A DNA stretch of 64,000 nucleotides from Hanleya hanleyi (Eukaryota > Mollusca > Polyplacophora > Lepidopleurida > Hanleyidae): contig JAVTVY010039269.1 of the NCBI GenBank assembly GCA_036873755.1, positions 62,001-126,000 of the forward strand, given 5' to 3'. Below are positions 35,100 through 46,723 of this stretch, piece after piece. Numbering within the stretch: the first letter of the stretch is position 1; the number at the start of each line of letters is the position of its first letter. A program made the position numbers and the translations under genes. The notes beneath the pieces are model-generated. The model was not told the origin of the DNA. It was given only the letters and a program-made list of their open reading frames with translations, and did not search any database.

Positions 35100-35590
35100 G
35101 AGTAACTGGGCCACTGGTCTACAGCCCCTGAAAGTTTCAGCATTGGAAATTCTTGGAATTATGGTCGAAAAAAACGATCATGTAAAACATTTTCGGTGTA
35201 ACTTCGGCCTTGTCCTAAGGTCACAAAATATAGGTTAATGACCTTGACCTTTTGATAAGTGGTGACCCCGTGACCTATGCGTTGCCCTAGGACATTGGCT
35301 TTGACCTGCGGCTTAACACTAAAATTTGCCATAGTTCATTTATATAGCACTATCGTATATCTTAAACTGAGGTCGCAGGTCAAAGTCGAGGTCACTGGTC
35401 AGCGCACAGGTGACGGGATCATCACATGACAATGTCGTCCGCCTATATTTTGTGCCATTGTAACAAGGTGGAAGTCACACCGAAATTTTCGAATCTCGAT
35501 TTCTAGATCAATATTGAGGTCATCAGTGACCTACACACCAATGCTTACACACCAATTTCGAGGTCAATTGATGAAGGTGTAATTTTGACC
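35100..35590. promoter_or_regulatory. AGGTCA half-site-rich block, U3 (inverted)
   Basis: Reverse-orientation counterpart of 50520-50935 with the same hexamers. Function unproven. Confidence 0.4.
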
Positions 35591-35639
35591 TCACATACCG
35601 ACAAGGCGGTAAACTTGGTGAAACATTTGGGTCAAAACC

Positions 35640-35965
35640 CAATTTCCGGGTATTTGATCCAAACTCTGTTTCTATGCCATGAAGATATCACAGTGAAACA
35701 TATTCTTATCGACTGTGTAGATTTTAAGACTGTCAGAGATTCTTTTTATCGAGCGACTACTTTGAAAGATCTTCTTAGTCGGGTAAGGGAGGACTGTGTC
35801 TTGGGTTATTTGAGAGAAATCGGTTTGTTGCATAAGTTTTAATGTGTGTATGTTTTAATGTGTTGAATTACTAAGTTATTGTCTTGAGTACTTAAAATTT
35901 TGTTTGAGCATCGCTATTTTGCTGAAATATTGCTGAACGCGACGTTAAACCTTAATTCTCTCTCT
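35640..35965 (+). mobile_element. I-clade LINE 3' end, U3 (inverted)
   Basis: Now on the plus strand because of the inversion. The frame contains CHEDITVKHILIDCVDFKTVRD (first 20 residues CHEDITVKHILIDCVDFKTV), RATTLKDLLSRVRED and ends LLHKF; then the 3' UTR and GAACGCGACGTTAAACCTTA with a CTCTCTCT tail. Confidence 0.8.
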
Positions 35966-36409
35966 CTAAAGTATTGTAGAGGTCGGTGAATTTCTATTAT
36001 TGACTCCAAAATCGATTGGACTGTAATCAGCTCATCGGAATTGCAGTAGGAAAGATATAAAAAAAATTGAGGCACCCATCACGAAGCTGGATTGCATCCT
36101 GGGCTTCGCGCCACCAGCTTTATTAAACGTGCGTTTCATATGGATTTTTACAAGAGCATGGCTCGCGAGCGCCGATGGCATAAGAATACATCATTTGTAC
36201 CATGCACGAGCAATATTTTCTGAAACCCAGAGACATTTCCTTGAAGTTAAACCTTCCCGAATGCGATGAACAGGATGTGGTTCGAGTTGAATGATTATTG
36301 AATACCAGACGTCTCCCTCCTGAGTTTAATAAATTCTGTTAAAAATGTCGTACAATGACCGCAAAATACGATCATATCTTGCAAGATCTCTGACTCTACT
36401 TTTCGTAAC

Positions 36410-36520
36410 TTACGTCTAATTGCGCTTAACCCGGGATTAGGGGTCGTTTGAACGTCTTGTCTTCTACATCCACATTTTGTTCAACCGAACAGTCACAATC
36501 AAGTGCGAAATCGACTTGAA
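36410..36520 (-). repeat. Conserved module, diverged copy (inverted)
   Basis: CTAATTGCGCTTAACCCGGG and ATTAGGGGTCGTTT: reverse complement of the 49617-49722 copy. Confidence 0.65.
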
Positions 36521-36626
36521 AATTCATTTGGATAACGAATACTGATCAGTGACAAAGATTGTATACAAAGAACTTTATTGTGTCTTGCTGTCTTCATTAA
36601 AAACGGTTGACCGCTTAGGAAACCAT

Positions 36627-37475
36627 AACATGTATGCTGACGACACTACTTTTTATTATGCAAACGATGACTTCAGCAATATCAAATCAGTTTTACAATC
36701 TGAATTATTCAAAATATATGAATGGCTGAAGGCGAACAAACTATCACTACACACAGGGAAAACTAATTGTATGATTGTCTGTAGCAGTGCTAAGAGACTC
36801 AGGATGCCAAACCAAGATCTTAGTTTAATTGTTAACAATGAAAGCATCTCCCAAGTTGAAAACCTGGAATATCTTGGTATTGTTCTAGACCAAAACCTCA
36901 AATTTAAGGACCATTTTGACAAAATGGTGAAAAAATTAAACGGATCGATTGGCGTCCTGAAAAGAGTATCTCCTTACATTGATATCAATACGCGCAAAAT
37001 CTTATTTCAATCCTTGGTACTCCCTCACTTTGACTATTGTTCAAATGTGTGGGGAAATTCTCCGAAAACTTATGTTGCTAGACTCCAACGAATCCAAAAT
37101 CGAGGTATGCGTATTGTGTTAAATAGTCATCCTCGCAGTCATTCCAAGGACTTGCTATCTGGGCTTAGTTTTATGAGTGTCTATCAAAGATTAATTTTTA
37201 ATAAGTGTAATTTAATGTGGAAAATTATCCATGATCGTGCTCCCAAGCATCTAGTAGATCAGTTTTCTCTTGCGTCGTCAAAATCAACATACGGCACAAG
37301 ATCTAGTACAAAACTTGACGTTTACGCAGATGTGTGTCACCATAATTCTTTTAAATATAATGGTACAAGGGCATGGAATGACCTACCACTCGACATCCAA
37401 AATTCAGGAACATACCAATGCTTCAAACGCAAATGTAGTAGATATGTTTTATCCAGCGTCCCTTTGTTTATGTAG
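36627..37475 (+). pseudogene. CR1-like LINE reverse transcriptase, C-terminal part (U3)
   Basis: Begins at the inversion joint with MYADDTTFYYANDD (catalytic YADD). It continues through LEYLGIVLDQNLKF, the thumb/connection region (SLVLPHFDYCSNVWG) and ends KCSRYVLSSVPLFM at the element's natural stop, 37475. The frame is open throughout. It cannot be translated with the N-terminal part because that part is inverted 2.5 kb upstream. Confidence 0.9.
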
Positions 37476-37708
37476 CGTTTTATACGTGTATTGTTGCGAC
37501 TACAGCCATATGTTTTAAGTGTGGTATTATTGTCTCATGATGTGGTGTGTCTTCTTAATATGTATCATTTTATGCCTTATTCTTGTTATATTCGTATTTA
37601 TATTAATATGTTATTTTAATCCATTTTATTTGTTGACGGCTCCATTGTAAAACAGTCCTATTGTGACTGACCATGGATTCCAATAAAAACCTAAAACCTA
37701 AACCTAAA
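37476..37708 (+). mobile_element. CR1-like LINE 3' UTR and tail (U3)
   Basis: A 3' UTR of about 230 bp with AATAAA at 37682 and a short CCTAAA-type terminal repeat instead of poly(A), characteristic of CR1/L2-type elements. Unit sequence resumes at CGCAAGAGAATCCG. Confidence 0.85.
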
Positions 37709-38561
37709 TCGCAAGAGAATCCGTTAGAAATTATAAATATATGAATAGAGATTACCAGAGCAAATCGTGCTATTCATTTTATGTTGTCATTAATGGTTTA
37801 ATGGAGCGCGTTTTCCGGCTATATATCCATTAAAGATGAAGGTTAGCCATTATCTAAACGTCAGCGGTTAGGGTTCAACATCCGTTTCTGTACACACACA
37901 GGATGGTATCGGCAGAAAAAATATGAATTTGGAGTTATTTGATAGAATATCATAAGAGTTTCATTTTGAGCTAATTTTCGCAATCATGGGAAAATTCAAA
38001 ATGGTGACATTGAATCAACGTTTTGATGGTTTTATCTCAAGTTTTACATTTTTATTGCCTGACAATGGGTTAACTAATTTATATCTCCGGAAATAATCAG
38101 TCTGCATCATATTTAAGTTTTGGAGATATCCATCCGAGCAGAAATTTGAAAATGGCTACCAATCGCGTGTTGGTGTGTGTGTGTATGATATGTTTAGGAA
38201 TGCGAAGTGAATATTATGAATTATGAAACTTGTCACAGAGAGCATGCCTGTGCAACTAGTTCTGAATATAGCCTAAAGCCATCTGCATACATAATAGTGT
38301 GGAAATGGAACATTACTTTAGTGAGACGATATATTACATTTGCTTGGAAGGATGGGCTGATTCGTCGTGTAGGCGAACACATTCTGTCAAATAATGTTTC
38401 TGAATTAACAACTTGAATGAAACGATGTTATACAAAATAAGGTTCTCGCCCCACCCAGTTACTTGGTAAAACACTGATTGAATTGAAAGATTAGATTCAT
38501 AAACGGTAGCGGAGGTTAACAATTGTCTAAAATATATAGACCATGTTGAGACCTAGATCTG

Positions 38562-38831
38562 CATGCATACTGTGAGCCACATTTTTTCCGTCGTACATGG
38601 TTCTTGGTTGACAGGCTTCACTGGAAAAATCACAAATGTGCACCTGGTTATGCTCTCCATAAATATCCCCAGTATTCTACCATAAACAGTCAGATGGTGG
38701 AACAGTGTAATGCAGCAATAAAGAAGTTGAAGAGTTCACTATCATATATGAACCACAACAACTTCATGGACAGTCTTATTTTCTTCTTATGGTACACAAA
38801 CCGAAAGCAAGACAATGCCACTTCTACATAG
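38562..38831 (+). pseudogene. KDZ/cysteine-cluster transposase-like fragment, U3
   Basis: Same relic with a 7-bp deletion that removes LNR of the LHAYCLNREP box and shifts the frame, so the open frame begins later (38604). VDRLHWKNHKCAPGYALHKYP, INSQMVEQCNAAIKKL and SYMNHNNFMDSL are preserved and the final stop is shared. Confidence 0.6.
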
Positions 38832-39256
38832 TAAGGAGTCTGAAAATAAGGCACACCTAGAACATCAATCTATCAACCCCATCAGAGGATATGGAACATA
38901 CCATGATCCTTGAACCCATGATATTTGTATAAAGAGGGACTATGTCAGTCTGATATGAGAAATGTCAGATGCTTATTTTCAGGCTTGTAGAATGGAAAAC
39001 TGACCAGTTTGGCAGTGTTTCAATCAACACATGTAGATTGCCCCTTCCTCATTATACTACTTTATGTTCAACCTTAAACAAAAGCATTGAGGAGATGACG
39101 GGTTACTTCCAACATACATAATTTAAGTGGGGAGCTATATAATGCGGGGTGTACAAAGTTAGAAAATTGCAATATTCACCAATTCATCATGTACAAAATC
39201 TCCAAATGATATTAGTCTGTAGTGATATAGTGACTGTAGTAGGGGCACATTTTGTG

Positions 39257-39395
39257 TGGGGGGGGGGGAGGGATTTGGCTTAATGTCACACTCAAGGTTG
39301 TTTCACTCATATGGTGACAGTCAGTTTGGTTGGTGGCGTACCCGGAGAGAACCATCGCCCGTCGGCAAGTAACTGACAAACTTTCACACTTTTGT
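39257..39395 (-). mobile_element. Short retroposon insertion private to U3
   Basis: About 140 bp inserted in GGCACATTTTGTATAG, with an imperfect repeat of the site on both sides (CACATTTTGT / CACACTTTTGT). It starts with a G-run and GATTTGGCTTAATGTCACAC, then TTTCACTCATATGGTGACAG, a diverged form of the shared tail core. The rest (GGCGTACCCGGAGAGAACCA) resembles a common mollusc-type SINE body. Confidence 0.65.
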
Positions 39396-39945
39396 ATAGG
39401 GAGTGACTATAGAGCCCTAATGGGGTGAGGCTGCTACGTCAAATGGACAGATGGAGGCATGCACACAGTCTCACATTTTTGGTATACAGACTAATCTAAA
39501 AGATATAGCATGTTATGGTTATGTAACCATGGACCTGTAACTTTCTAGCTGTTGGAGGAAATTGAACTATCTCCCCGTCCTCTCTAAATCTATATATTTG
39601 TCGTAGTAGAAACTAGAATCCGCTGAATTCTCAGATTCTATCATATAGAAACTGGAATTCTCACTTGTACGGGTAGATTCTGATATAACTAAACTGCAGA
39701 ATAACGAATCAAAACCGAATATAATGATTTTAGTTTTGACTAGTTATCGATTTGGAGGTTATCGGCAATTATATAGTACGGGTAGGTATATATGCATTAT
39801 ATCTGGCTAATGTAATGGTAAACACCATATAGCTATACATATGTGTGATTGTCAAAAATACAAACAGAAAGAATACCGGTGAATAGACAACATTATCCAG
39901 TGCATTTTGCCATCCTTGAAGTGGCAGATATACATGTATGAATTT
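39396..39945. repeat. Unit segment, U3
   Basis: Collinear with 15150-15700. The second-LINE target site (GTTATGGTTATGTAACCATG, about 39511) is empty here. Confidence 0.75.
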
Positions 39946-39949
39946 AAAT

Positions 39950-40115
39950 TAGAGCGATATGCAAGAGGTGGGAAAAACTTGACGTCTGACGAGTAAAAAG
40001 CAACCATATAACTCTACAGGAAAGCTTCCCTCGGCACCTCACATTCAGATCCGAGAATATGGTGACTTCTCGGACGTAACCTTGGTATCTCAGCCGCGCT
40101 TTATTACAGATCAGC
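39950..40115 (+). repeat. Conserved module, head form, U3
   Basis: GAGCGATATGCAAGAGGTGG to CAGCCGCGCTTTATTACAGA, then truncated. Confidence 0.65.
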
Positions 40116-43100
40116 TAATAAATGACTCAAGAAATGTTCATCAATTGAAGTAGGAACAATTCCGGTGTTACAATAAATCTTAAAACAACACTTATAATAC
40201 AAATTGTGAGATGGTTTCGGAATATTTGGTCGATATTTTTATGTGATATTTATTATCGGAGAGAGAGAGAGAATTAAGGTTTAACGTCGCGTATGTCATC
40301 GAATAAATGACATCGTCAAATATGTTAAGCTCCGTCTCAGACCAGAATTCTGGCAATACATATTTTTCGACATGTAAGCAAGTGTTTTCACATTTACTTG
40401 ATTTATATCTCTAATTTCCTCAGATAAAGAAGTTTACAATTTTTGCGATACCATATATACACGTATATGACACAGCTTTGGATTCGTCGGTAAACTGATT
40501 CTCTGACTCACTGGCAAATACGGAGCTCTAACTAAGCAGATGTTATCGCGATTAACGTGGGGTGGCATATCGTTTAGCCGTACCCAAGATATATTTTTAA
40601 ACTCTGAGAATGAATGACGTCAAATGCCTTGCTAGTCTTCAGTCATTTTCCAATATCGAATACGATAGCGGGATGTAATTCGAGATTGGGTCTCTACAGT
40701 GATGTACTTGACAACCCTCTGACGAATCAAATTATTGCTAAGATTTTGTTGAACGACAGTAAATTCATGTTAGGGACATTAAATTGTCCACATTAGCTAG
40801 CCATACATTGAGATATGGACTAGCTGACCGGTTCAATGATCAATGCATCGTCACACCCGGGACCTTTGCTAATACGGCAAATGTTATCTTTAGCATTCAA
40901 AGTTGGGGTTAGCGTACTTATTAAAACGTTCACGTGCAGCAGCCAGAAGAAAGCCTATTGACCTTAGGTTTATTATCCATCATCTAGCGCGGAACTCGAT
41001 TCGCTAGCGATTGCAATGTCGCTATGTGCTCAATAGCCGTAAATTGGATTGTCTACCAGCCACTTATATACAGACAATCGAGTAAAGAGCACCCTGGACT
41101 CGACTTTTGGAGATGACAGTAAAGGTGAGGGGTAACCGAAACCTTTTCCAATATGTTGAAAGCAACATTAAATCCTACTCTGTCACTCACCCCTTTACCA
41201 ATATTAGGGAACAAAAGTCACGATACGGAGTCTTTTTAGACCACTTTAGTGGAAGTAGAACAAAATCAAATTAGGTGGCAGCAGAAACCTGTATATCGAA
41301 GATTGTGAATGACAACTGAGCAAAACTTTCATCTCGCTGCTGGTAATTCTAGCCATTGTTTACAATTTTAGTTTGCGTTTGTCAGAACCGAGTTGACGTT
41401 TACTAAGTCCTTCAGATGGACTGCTCTTATGTTGCTTACTGTGGACTATACAAAGACAAAACTAGCTAAACTGTTGGAAGTATCGATAATCCCAAGGAAA
41501 TACGATCTTTTTTTGGAACGACTGACTGTAAATTGGAACGAAAATATTCCCCGACCTATATTTACGTTTATGCAAAAACATGTACCTCTACAGGTTTGTG
41601 AAAATGTATGCATTTGTATCTGTAATGTCTCGGGATACAGTGAGCGTCAAAAGACTCCATCCCCTCCTCACTAGAATGCTTCTATGAAACCCCCACAATG
41701 GTTAATCATGGACGTATATATCTTTTGTTTTCAGTCCCTAATTGGGCGTTGAGTGCTTACTTTGCTCTCTATTTTGTATCACCTTCATCTCCCCATAGCT
41801 ATCCTGGCAAAGTTCAGTGGACGTTCGAGGACATACATTGGTTATAACATGTACAATATCTCTTGTTCCCGGGCAACATTGGGCGCTAACTGCCCTTCTT
41901 GATTTGTTTGCGTTGTCATTTTCCCGGGCCTCATATAAATCTTACTGAAATGTCAAGCTTCTCGCCTCCAAAAACAATCTTCTCGCCTCCAAAACTTCCC
42001 GGTCCTCATTGGGTGTAAGAGGCCCTTTTGGATATCTTTTGTTTTAGCTTACCCCAATAATATCAGGATCAAGTTTCATGGCCTTTATTCTAAAACTATG
42101 GCTGTACGTTGGCCACAATCAAACACACAAGCAACGGGGACGGTTTATTATATTATAGGGAGATAAATATTGAAAATAGAATATCTGTGGAACAACAGAA
42201 GTTTGACTCACTCCATTGAAGATTTATTTTCATTTGATCAGTTTTCTGATTTCGTCAAAAATTAATACTATTTGCTTGTCTCGATGCCTTATGAAGCTTA
42301 CGCCATTGTCGGCTGACTCGATGCCTTGATCAAAGCAATGATTAGATCGAATAAAATTATCACCCAGGAGACAATGTTTTACCTTCATTTCGCACCCGCC
42401 GAAAAGTGTCGCCTGCAGACGTCAGCGATTCATCCAAAATTTTCCCCTGTATTTGTGTTTCCAACTAAGCCGATGTGACTGTTACTGACAATAGTATCAG
42501 GCTTAAATGCCATGTAACGAAACTTCCAACGTCCATAGAATCTACACGTATTAGATAATACTCGCTGGTAGTAAACGTTTACATTCTACCTGAGGATAGA
42601 AATAAAAGTTCTTTGAACATGCAAGTGATTCTTCAAAGAACCTTTCGGAAAGAAAGTACTCGTTACCGGGACTAAAGGTTCTTCACCAGCTTGGTAATAC
42701 AGAGACCTATGGATATTTGCGCTAGTGAAACGTGATTATTCCTGACAAGTCAGCTTTGTTAATCCCCTTCACTATCTTCCCAGGCGAACTAATCCCTCTG
42801 TTTCGGACAACCCTCTCCCATCATTTAAGTCAAATAATATCTGATCCAGTTATTTTGGTTTGTGGCCAGTCCATGTTCCACAATACATGAATCGTTTGGC
42901 TGACGCCATACCATAACCACATCTAAGAAAATCTCAAAGAAACTCATGCTACTGCACATAGTAGCTGGCATAATTTACCAGGTACAAGATGAACGATTTC
43001 TCAGTCTACAAGTACAGGAACCGCATATATAAGTCTTGCTGTTCCGACATGACTTGATTTCTTCCGCTGAGGACTAGTGGCATAATTGAAGACAAAATAC

Positions 43101-43120
43101 TCCACATCCGGACTCTTTAT
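40116..43120. repeat. AT-rich unit segment, U3, no gene recognised
   Basis: Matches U1 16000-18250 (up to the SINE array point at about 42265) and U4 57550-60715. It contains a minimal retroposon tail at 40255-40290. ORFs are short and not conserved. A local imperfect hairpin is formed by GGTTCTTTGAACATG...TTCAAAGAACC near 42610-42645 and 60208-60243. Confidence 0.6.
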
Positions 43121-43784
43121 GCCATGATACCAGTCAAGGTCATGGGTATTCCCTCGCCGTCGCCGTCACGCCAAGAATGGGAAAATCGAAATCGAGATTG
43201 TCTGTACAGCGACTGGCAGACAATCCAATCTACGGCTATTGAACCCAGCTAGAAGCAAGGTTAAACTTCCAATCACTGGAGACGACATTTCGTGTTCCGC
43301 ACTCAGTGGATAATGAACCTAAAGTCAATAAGCTTTCTTCTGATTGATGTAAAACGGTCTGATAAGTAACTCCCAGCTTAAATGTTAACGATAGCATTTG
43401 TCGACTTTAAAGACGCCAATGTGTGACGATGCATCCTTGAACTGGCCAAATGTAGCCCACAGCTTCAGTCGTAGTGTATTCTGGACTAATTCTGACATTT
43501 TATGTCCCTGACGTGAATTAAACACCGTCGCTTTAGTTGATCGATCGATGTTTCAATTCACCCGATTTGTGCCACGTAAAACCAAGACCTTGTCAAGATA
43601 CTAATCACAGTGGGGACCTGATTTGCACAACAAAATGGCAGGATTTGTCCAGCGATAAATACTAACCATATGCCCTGACGTCCTTTGTTTCTCAAAGAGT
43701 CGGGAGCTCACAGCCTTACCACTCCTTTGCCAGTGGTTGATACTATAGCATCCCTGCTCTCCGATTCATGTCTTAAGGAGAAAG

Positions 43785-44010
43785 ATAGAGAATTAAGGTT
43801 TAATGTAGCCTTCACAATATTTCAGGTATTTAGCGACGATCAATTTTTTTTAAGTATTCATAACTTAGTAATCCAACACATTAAATCATCCACACATTAT
43901 TATGCAACAAACAGATTTCTCTGAAATAACCTACAATCTTCTTTCACTCGACTAAAAAGATCTTCTGTGAGATCTTCGTGGCATGGAATACATCTTGGGA
44001 CTGGCTCAAG
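43785..44010 (-). mobile_element. Degraded I-clade LINE 3' end, U3
   Basis: GAATTAAGGTTTAATGTAGC, a shortened tail core and a scrambled C-terminal region (CIPCHEDLTEDLFSRVKED on the minus strand) in which HILIDC...RDSFY has been deleted in frame. Confidence 0.75.
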
Positions 44011-44356
44011 CTGGTGATGAGAGGGGCAAGTCGTCATATCGTGCAGGGTGGTAACGTGCACATCACCATAGTGTGAATGAGATACAAAACACTCAGATTC
44101 ATTCAAGGTCCTTGGGTGCATCGGTTACAATGGAGTACAAACTTAACGAAACATTGTCTGAGCCGTTCTTTGCTCCACCGACAGGACATGTTTCACTTAT
44201 CACCAAGGACCTTACCTCAAGGATCGTAAGTTTTGTTATCAGCATGGCCTATGTAACAGTTTTTCAGCAAGTTTGAGTAAATGTGTTTGTTGATACAACC
44301 TTCTCCTGTCGTTTTATGCAATTTCGATGACGACGCTATAAATGCATTGTGCAAAG

Positions 44357-44510
44357 GCGAGTGGGTAGGGTAGGATTTAACGTTTTCAACATTTTTTCGG
44401 TCATATCACGACGGTGTCCACAGTTCCTATTATCCTGGTCACTGACCCACCCAGTCAGTACAGCACTCGGTCACCCATCCAAGTATTGACCGAGCCCAAG
44501 GCGTAGGAAA
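44357..44510 (-). mobile_element. 5S rRNA-like SINE, U3
   Basis: Reverse complement of 44468-44497 aligns to the GGGCCTGGTTAGTACTTGGA / TGGGAGACCG region of 5S rRNA with 25 of 30 matches by eye. The other end has AACGTTTTCAACATTTTTTC and ATATCACGACGG, the diverged shared tail, and a GAGTGGGTAGGG end. Confidence 0.7.
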
Positions 44511-46429
44511 CAGGGGAAGGTCAAGGTAAATTTCTGACCCCTCGTCAACAGGTCACAAATGGCCAAACGTTGTGCCCAGAGATGACTGAAATTCATTTTT
44601 CCTGGGAGACACGTTAACTATCAACAATAAATTTCGCCGAATGCCTGTAAATATCTTCATATACTAATATGATATCAATGTCATATCAAAGAAGTTAAGT
44701 TCTTTGTCGTCGTTTGCTTGCTTTGATAGGCACTCAAAAGCGTCAACTTATTGTGGCTATTTACCTGTAAGCATCTCCAGTCATACTTCATGTAGGAATC
44801 AAGAGACAATGCATACAATAGCCAATTATGGGGACAACAATGTGTCTAGACCTGTGCCTTTTCAGCGACAAAAATACCCAGACAATAGTTCCTACATGAA
44901 GTATCGACCGAATCTCCCGGAATGTTCTCTCCTTTAAACAATCAGACAAGTCCCTCTGGTTTATTTCCTTGTATACGTTACAAGACTCGGAAAAACTTTG
45001 TAATTAACTTCATGGTCGAAGCATATTCACGTTTGAAATACTCCACTTCTTACGTATGGGGTGCTAATTTTAACAATGTGACTTCCCAGACGTCAAAGTT
45101 ACACCGATATAGTCTTTGTTCAGTGTTTCGCTTCAGCGAAACGTGATTATTTCTGAGAAGTCAGCTGTGTTAACATCAATATTCCCAGATCTTCCCAGAC
45201 AGCACTAATCCGTTGTTTCAGACGTAACTAATCCATCGTTCTGGCAAAAAACATTAACCACTTTACCAAGGATAATATTTATTTTCTGAAAGTTGGCCGT
45301 TTTCGTTCATTAATCGTCCATGTTCAAGAATACTCCACACCACACTGACACCCGATGTGCATTTAGCAATCTCTGGGAATGTCTCATAGAAACTCAGGAG
45401 AACTACAAACAATAGCTAGCATTACCAGCTCTACGTTGAACACTTCGCCAGTCTGCAATTACAATCAACGAGGGATATGTTTCCGTTCCGTTATAATTCA
45501 ATTTTCTGCCACTAGGAACTATAGCATGTGAAGATAAAGGCACCACACCCGGTCTTTTTTGTTCCCTGATATTGAGCAAGTTTAGCGTCTCCCTCACCTG
45601 CATTGCTACGTTAAGAATCGGGAAATCAAGTACCGACTGTACAGGATTCGATTGTCTGGGTATGTGACTGACAGACAATCTAATCTACTGATATTGAACG
45701 CCACTATAAGTAATGTTAAGATTCCAATCTCTAGAGACCGAGTTTAGCGCTGCGTGAATAACGAACAGAATGTCAGAAAGCTTTCTTCTTATTAATGTAA
45801 ACGGTTTAGTAAGTAACTCCATCCCTGAACACTAACCCATTTTACCATATTGACCCAAGGTGTAATGGTGCATCCTTTAACCGATCGGATAGTCAAAGTG
45901 ATACTGTGCGATAGGTTAATATGGACAAGTTGACGTCCCTGACATGAATTACGCGTCGTTATACACTGTCCCTCTATTTATCCTCTCCGTGATCAAATTT
46001 GTCAGAAACACACCTACTACAATCCCAGATTATGCCAAAGTATTAATCGAACTACATGATGGCATGGATTTCACCTCGAACCATATCCCCAACATCGTAT
46101 TTGGGAATGGTTTAGTGCTGAAGATACAATTACAAGCGTCTAGTCCGTCTTTCATAATTCAGCCGTCGTCCATCAAAGAATATCCGCATCCATAATCCAA
46201 AGACCTATTCCATATTCCATATAACAGTATTCGCACCAAATTCAAAAAGACAATCATAGTATACTTAAACATAGGCTAGCTTCCTGCAAGAGAGAAGCGG
46301 TCAATAGTTTTCAATGATGCCGACAAGACATATTGATGTTCTAAAAATATAAAATCCGTATCGCTGATCAGTATTCTTAATTCATAATAATCGTTGTAAA
46401 GTCATCATCTAGAGAATGATGTATCTCAG

Positions 46430-46535
46430 TCACGCTTTGATTGTGACTGTACATATGAGCACCACAAGGATCTTAAAGTACATGGGTTCATACGGCTCAT
46501 TGCCCCGGGTTAAGCGGAATTAGACACAAGTTACG
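46430..46535 (+). repeat. Conserved module, diverged copy near U4 start
   Basis: CAGTCACGCTTTGATTGTGA, ATACGGCTCATTGCCCCGGG and TTAAGCGGAATTAGACACAA: the same plan as 11910-12015. Confidence 0.6.
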
Positions 46536-46723
46536 AAACGTAACACCATAGATCTTGCACACATTACGCTCGTATTTTGCTATCAGCATGCGATATGTAT
46601 CGCCAAATTTGAGTGGAGGCACTTGGTGGAATAGCCCTGTTTTATAACTTTCTCCAACAATGTTTTGTGACGTTGTTTAAAATCGTCATATTGAACACAG
46701 AATCTAACAAATGCTACTAGGCG

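Larger units (their letters stand above)
32783..36624. other. 3.84-kb inversion in U3
   Basis: This interval is the reverse complement of 49506-53318 in U4. Left joint: GCATATTGGTAATA is followed by GGAAGATAAGTCG, the inverted reverse-transcriptase sequence. Right joint: CCGCTTAGGAAACC is followed by ATAACATGTATGCTGACG, the next part of the reverse transcriptase in normal orientation. About 20 bp are missing at each joint. It includes DNA flanking the LINE, so it is a chromosomal inversion rather than a product of LINE integration. Confidence 0.9.
43255..46400. repeat. Closing block of U3, nearly identical to 60848-64000
   Basis: By eye there are about a dozen single-base differences over roughly 3.1 kb, and no indels after about 43270; the offset is constant at 17,593 bp. 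It contains an I-clade LINE tail, the 5S-like SINE and two rounds of the old dispersed repeat. Short ORFs identical in both copies reflect the recent duplication. Confidence 0.85.

Noticed and set aside
32783..37708. 5'-inverted LINE produced by twin priming
   Set aside because: The inverted interval includes about 1.5 kb of host DNA flanking the LINE that is in normal orientation in U1, U2 and U4.
43685..43924. Small ORFs identical in U3 and U4 (also 44073-44276, 45403-45678, 45944-46195) as conserved genes
   Set aside because: The whole block is nearly identical between U3 and U4, so conservation of ORFs carries no information; some run through LINE tails.
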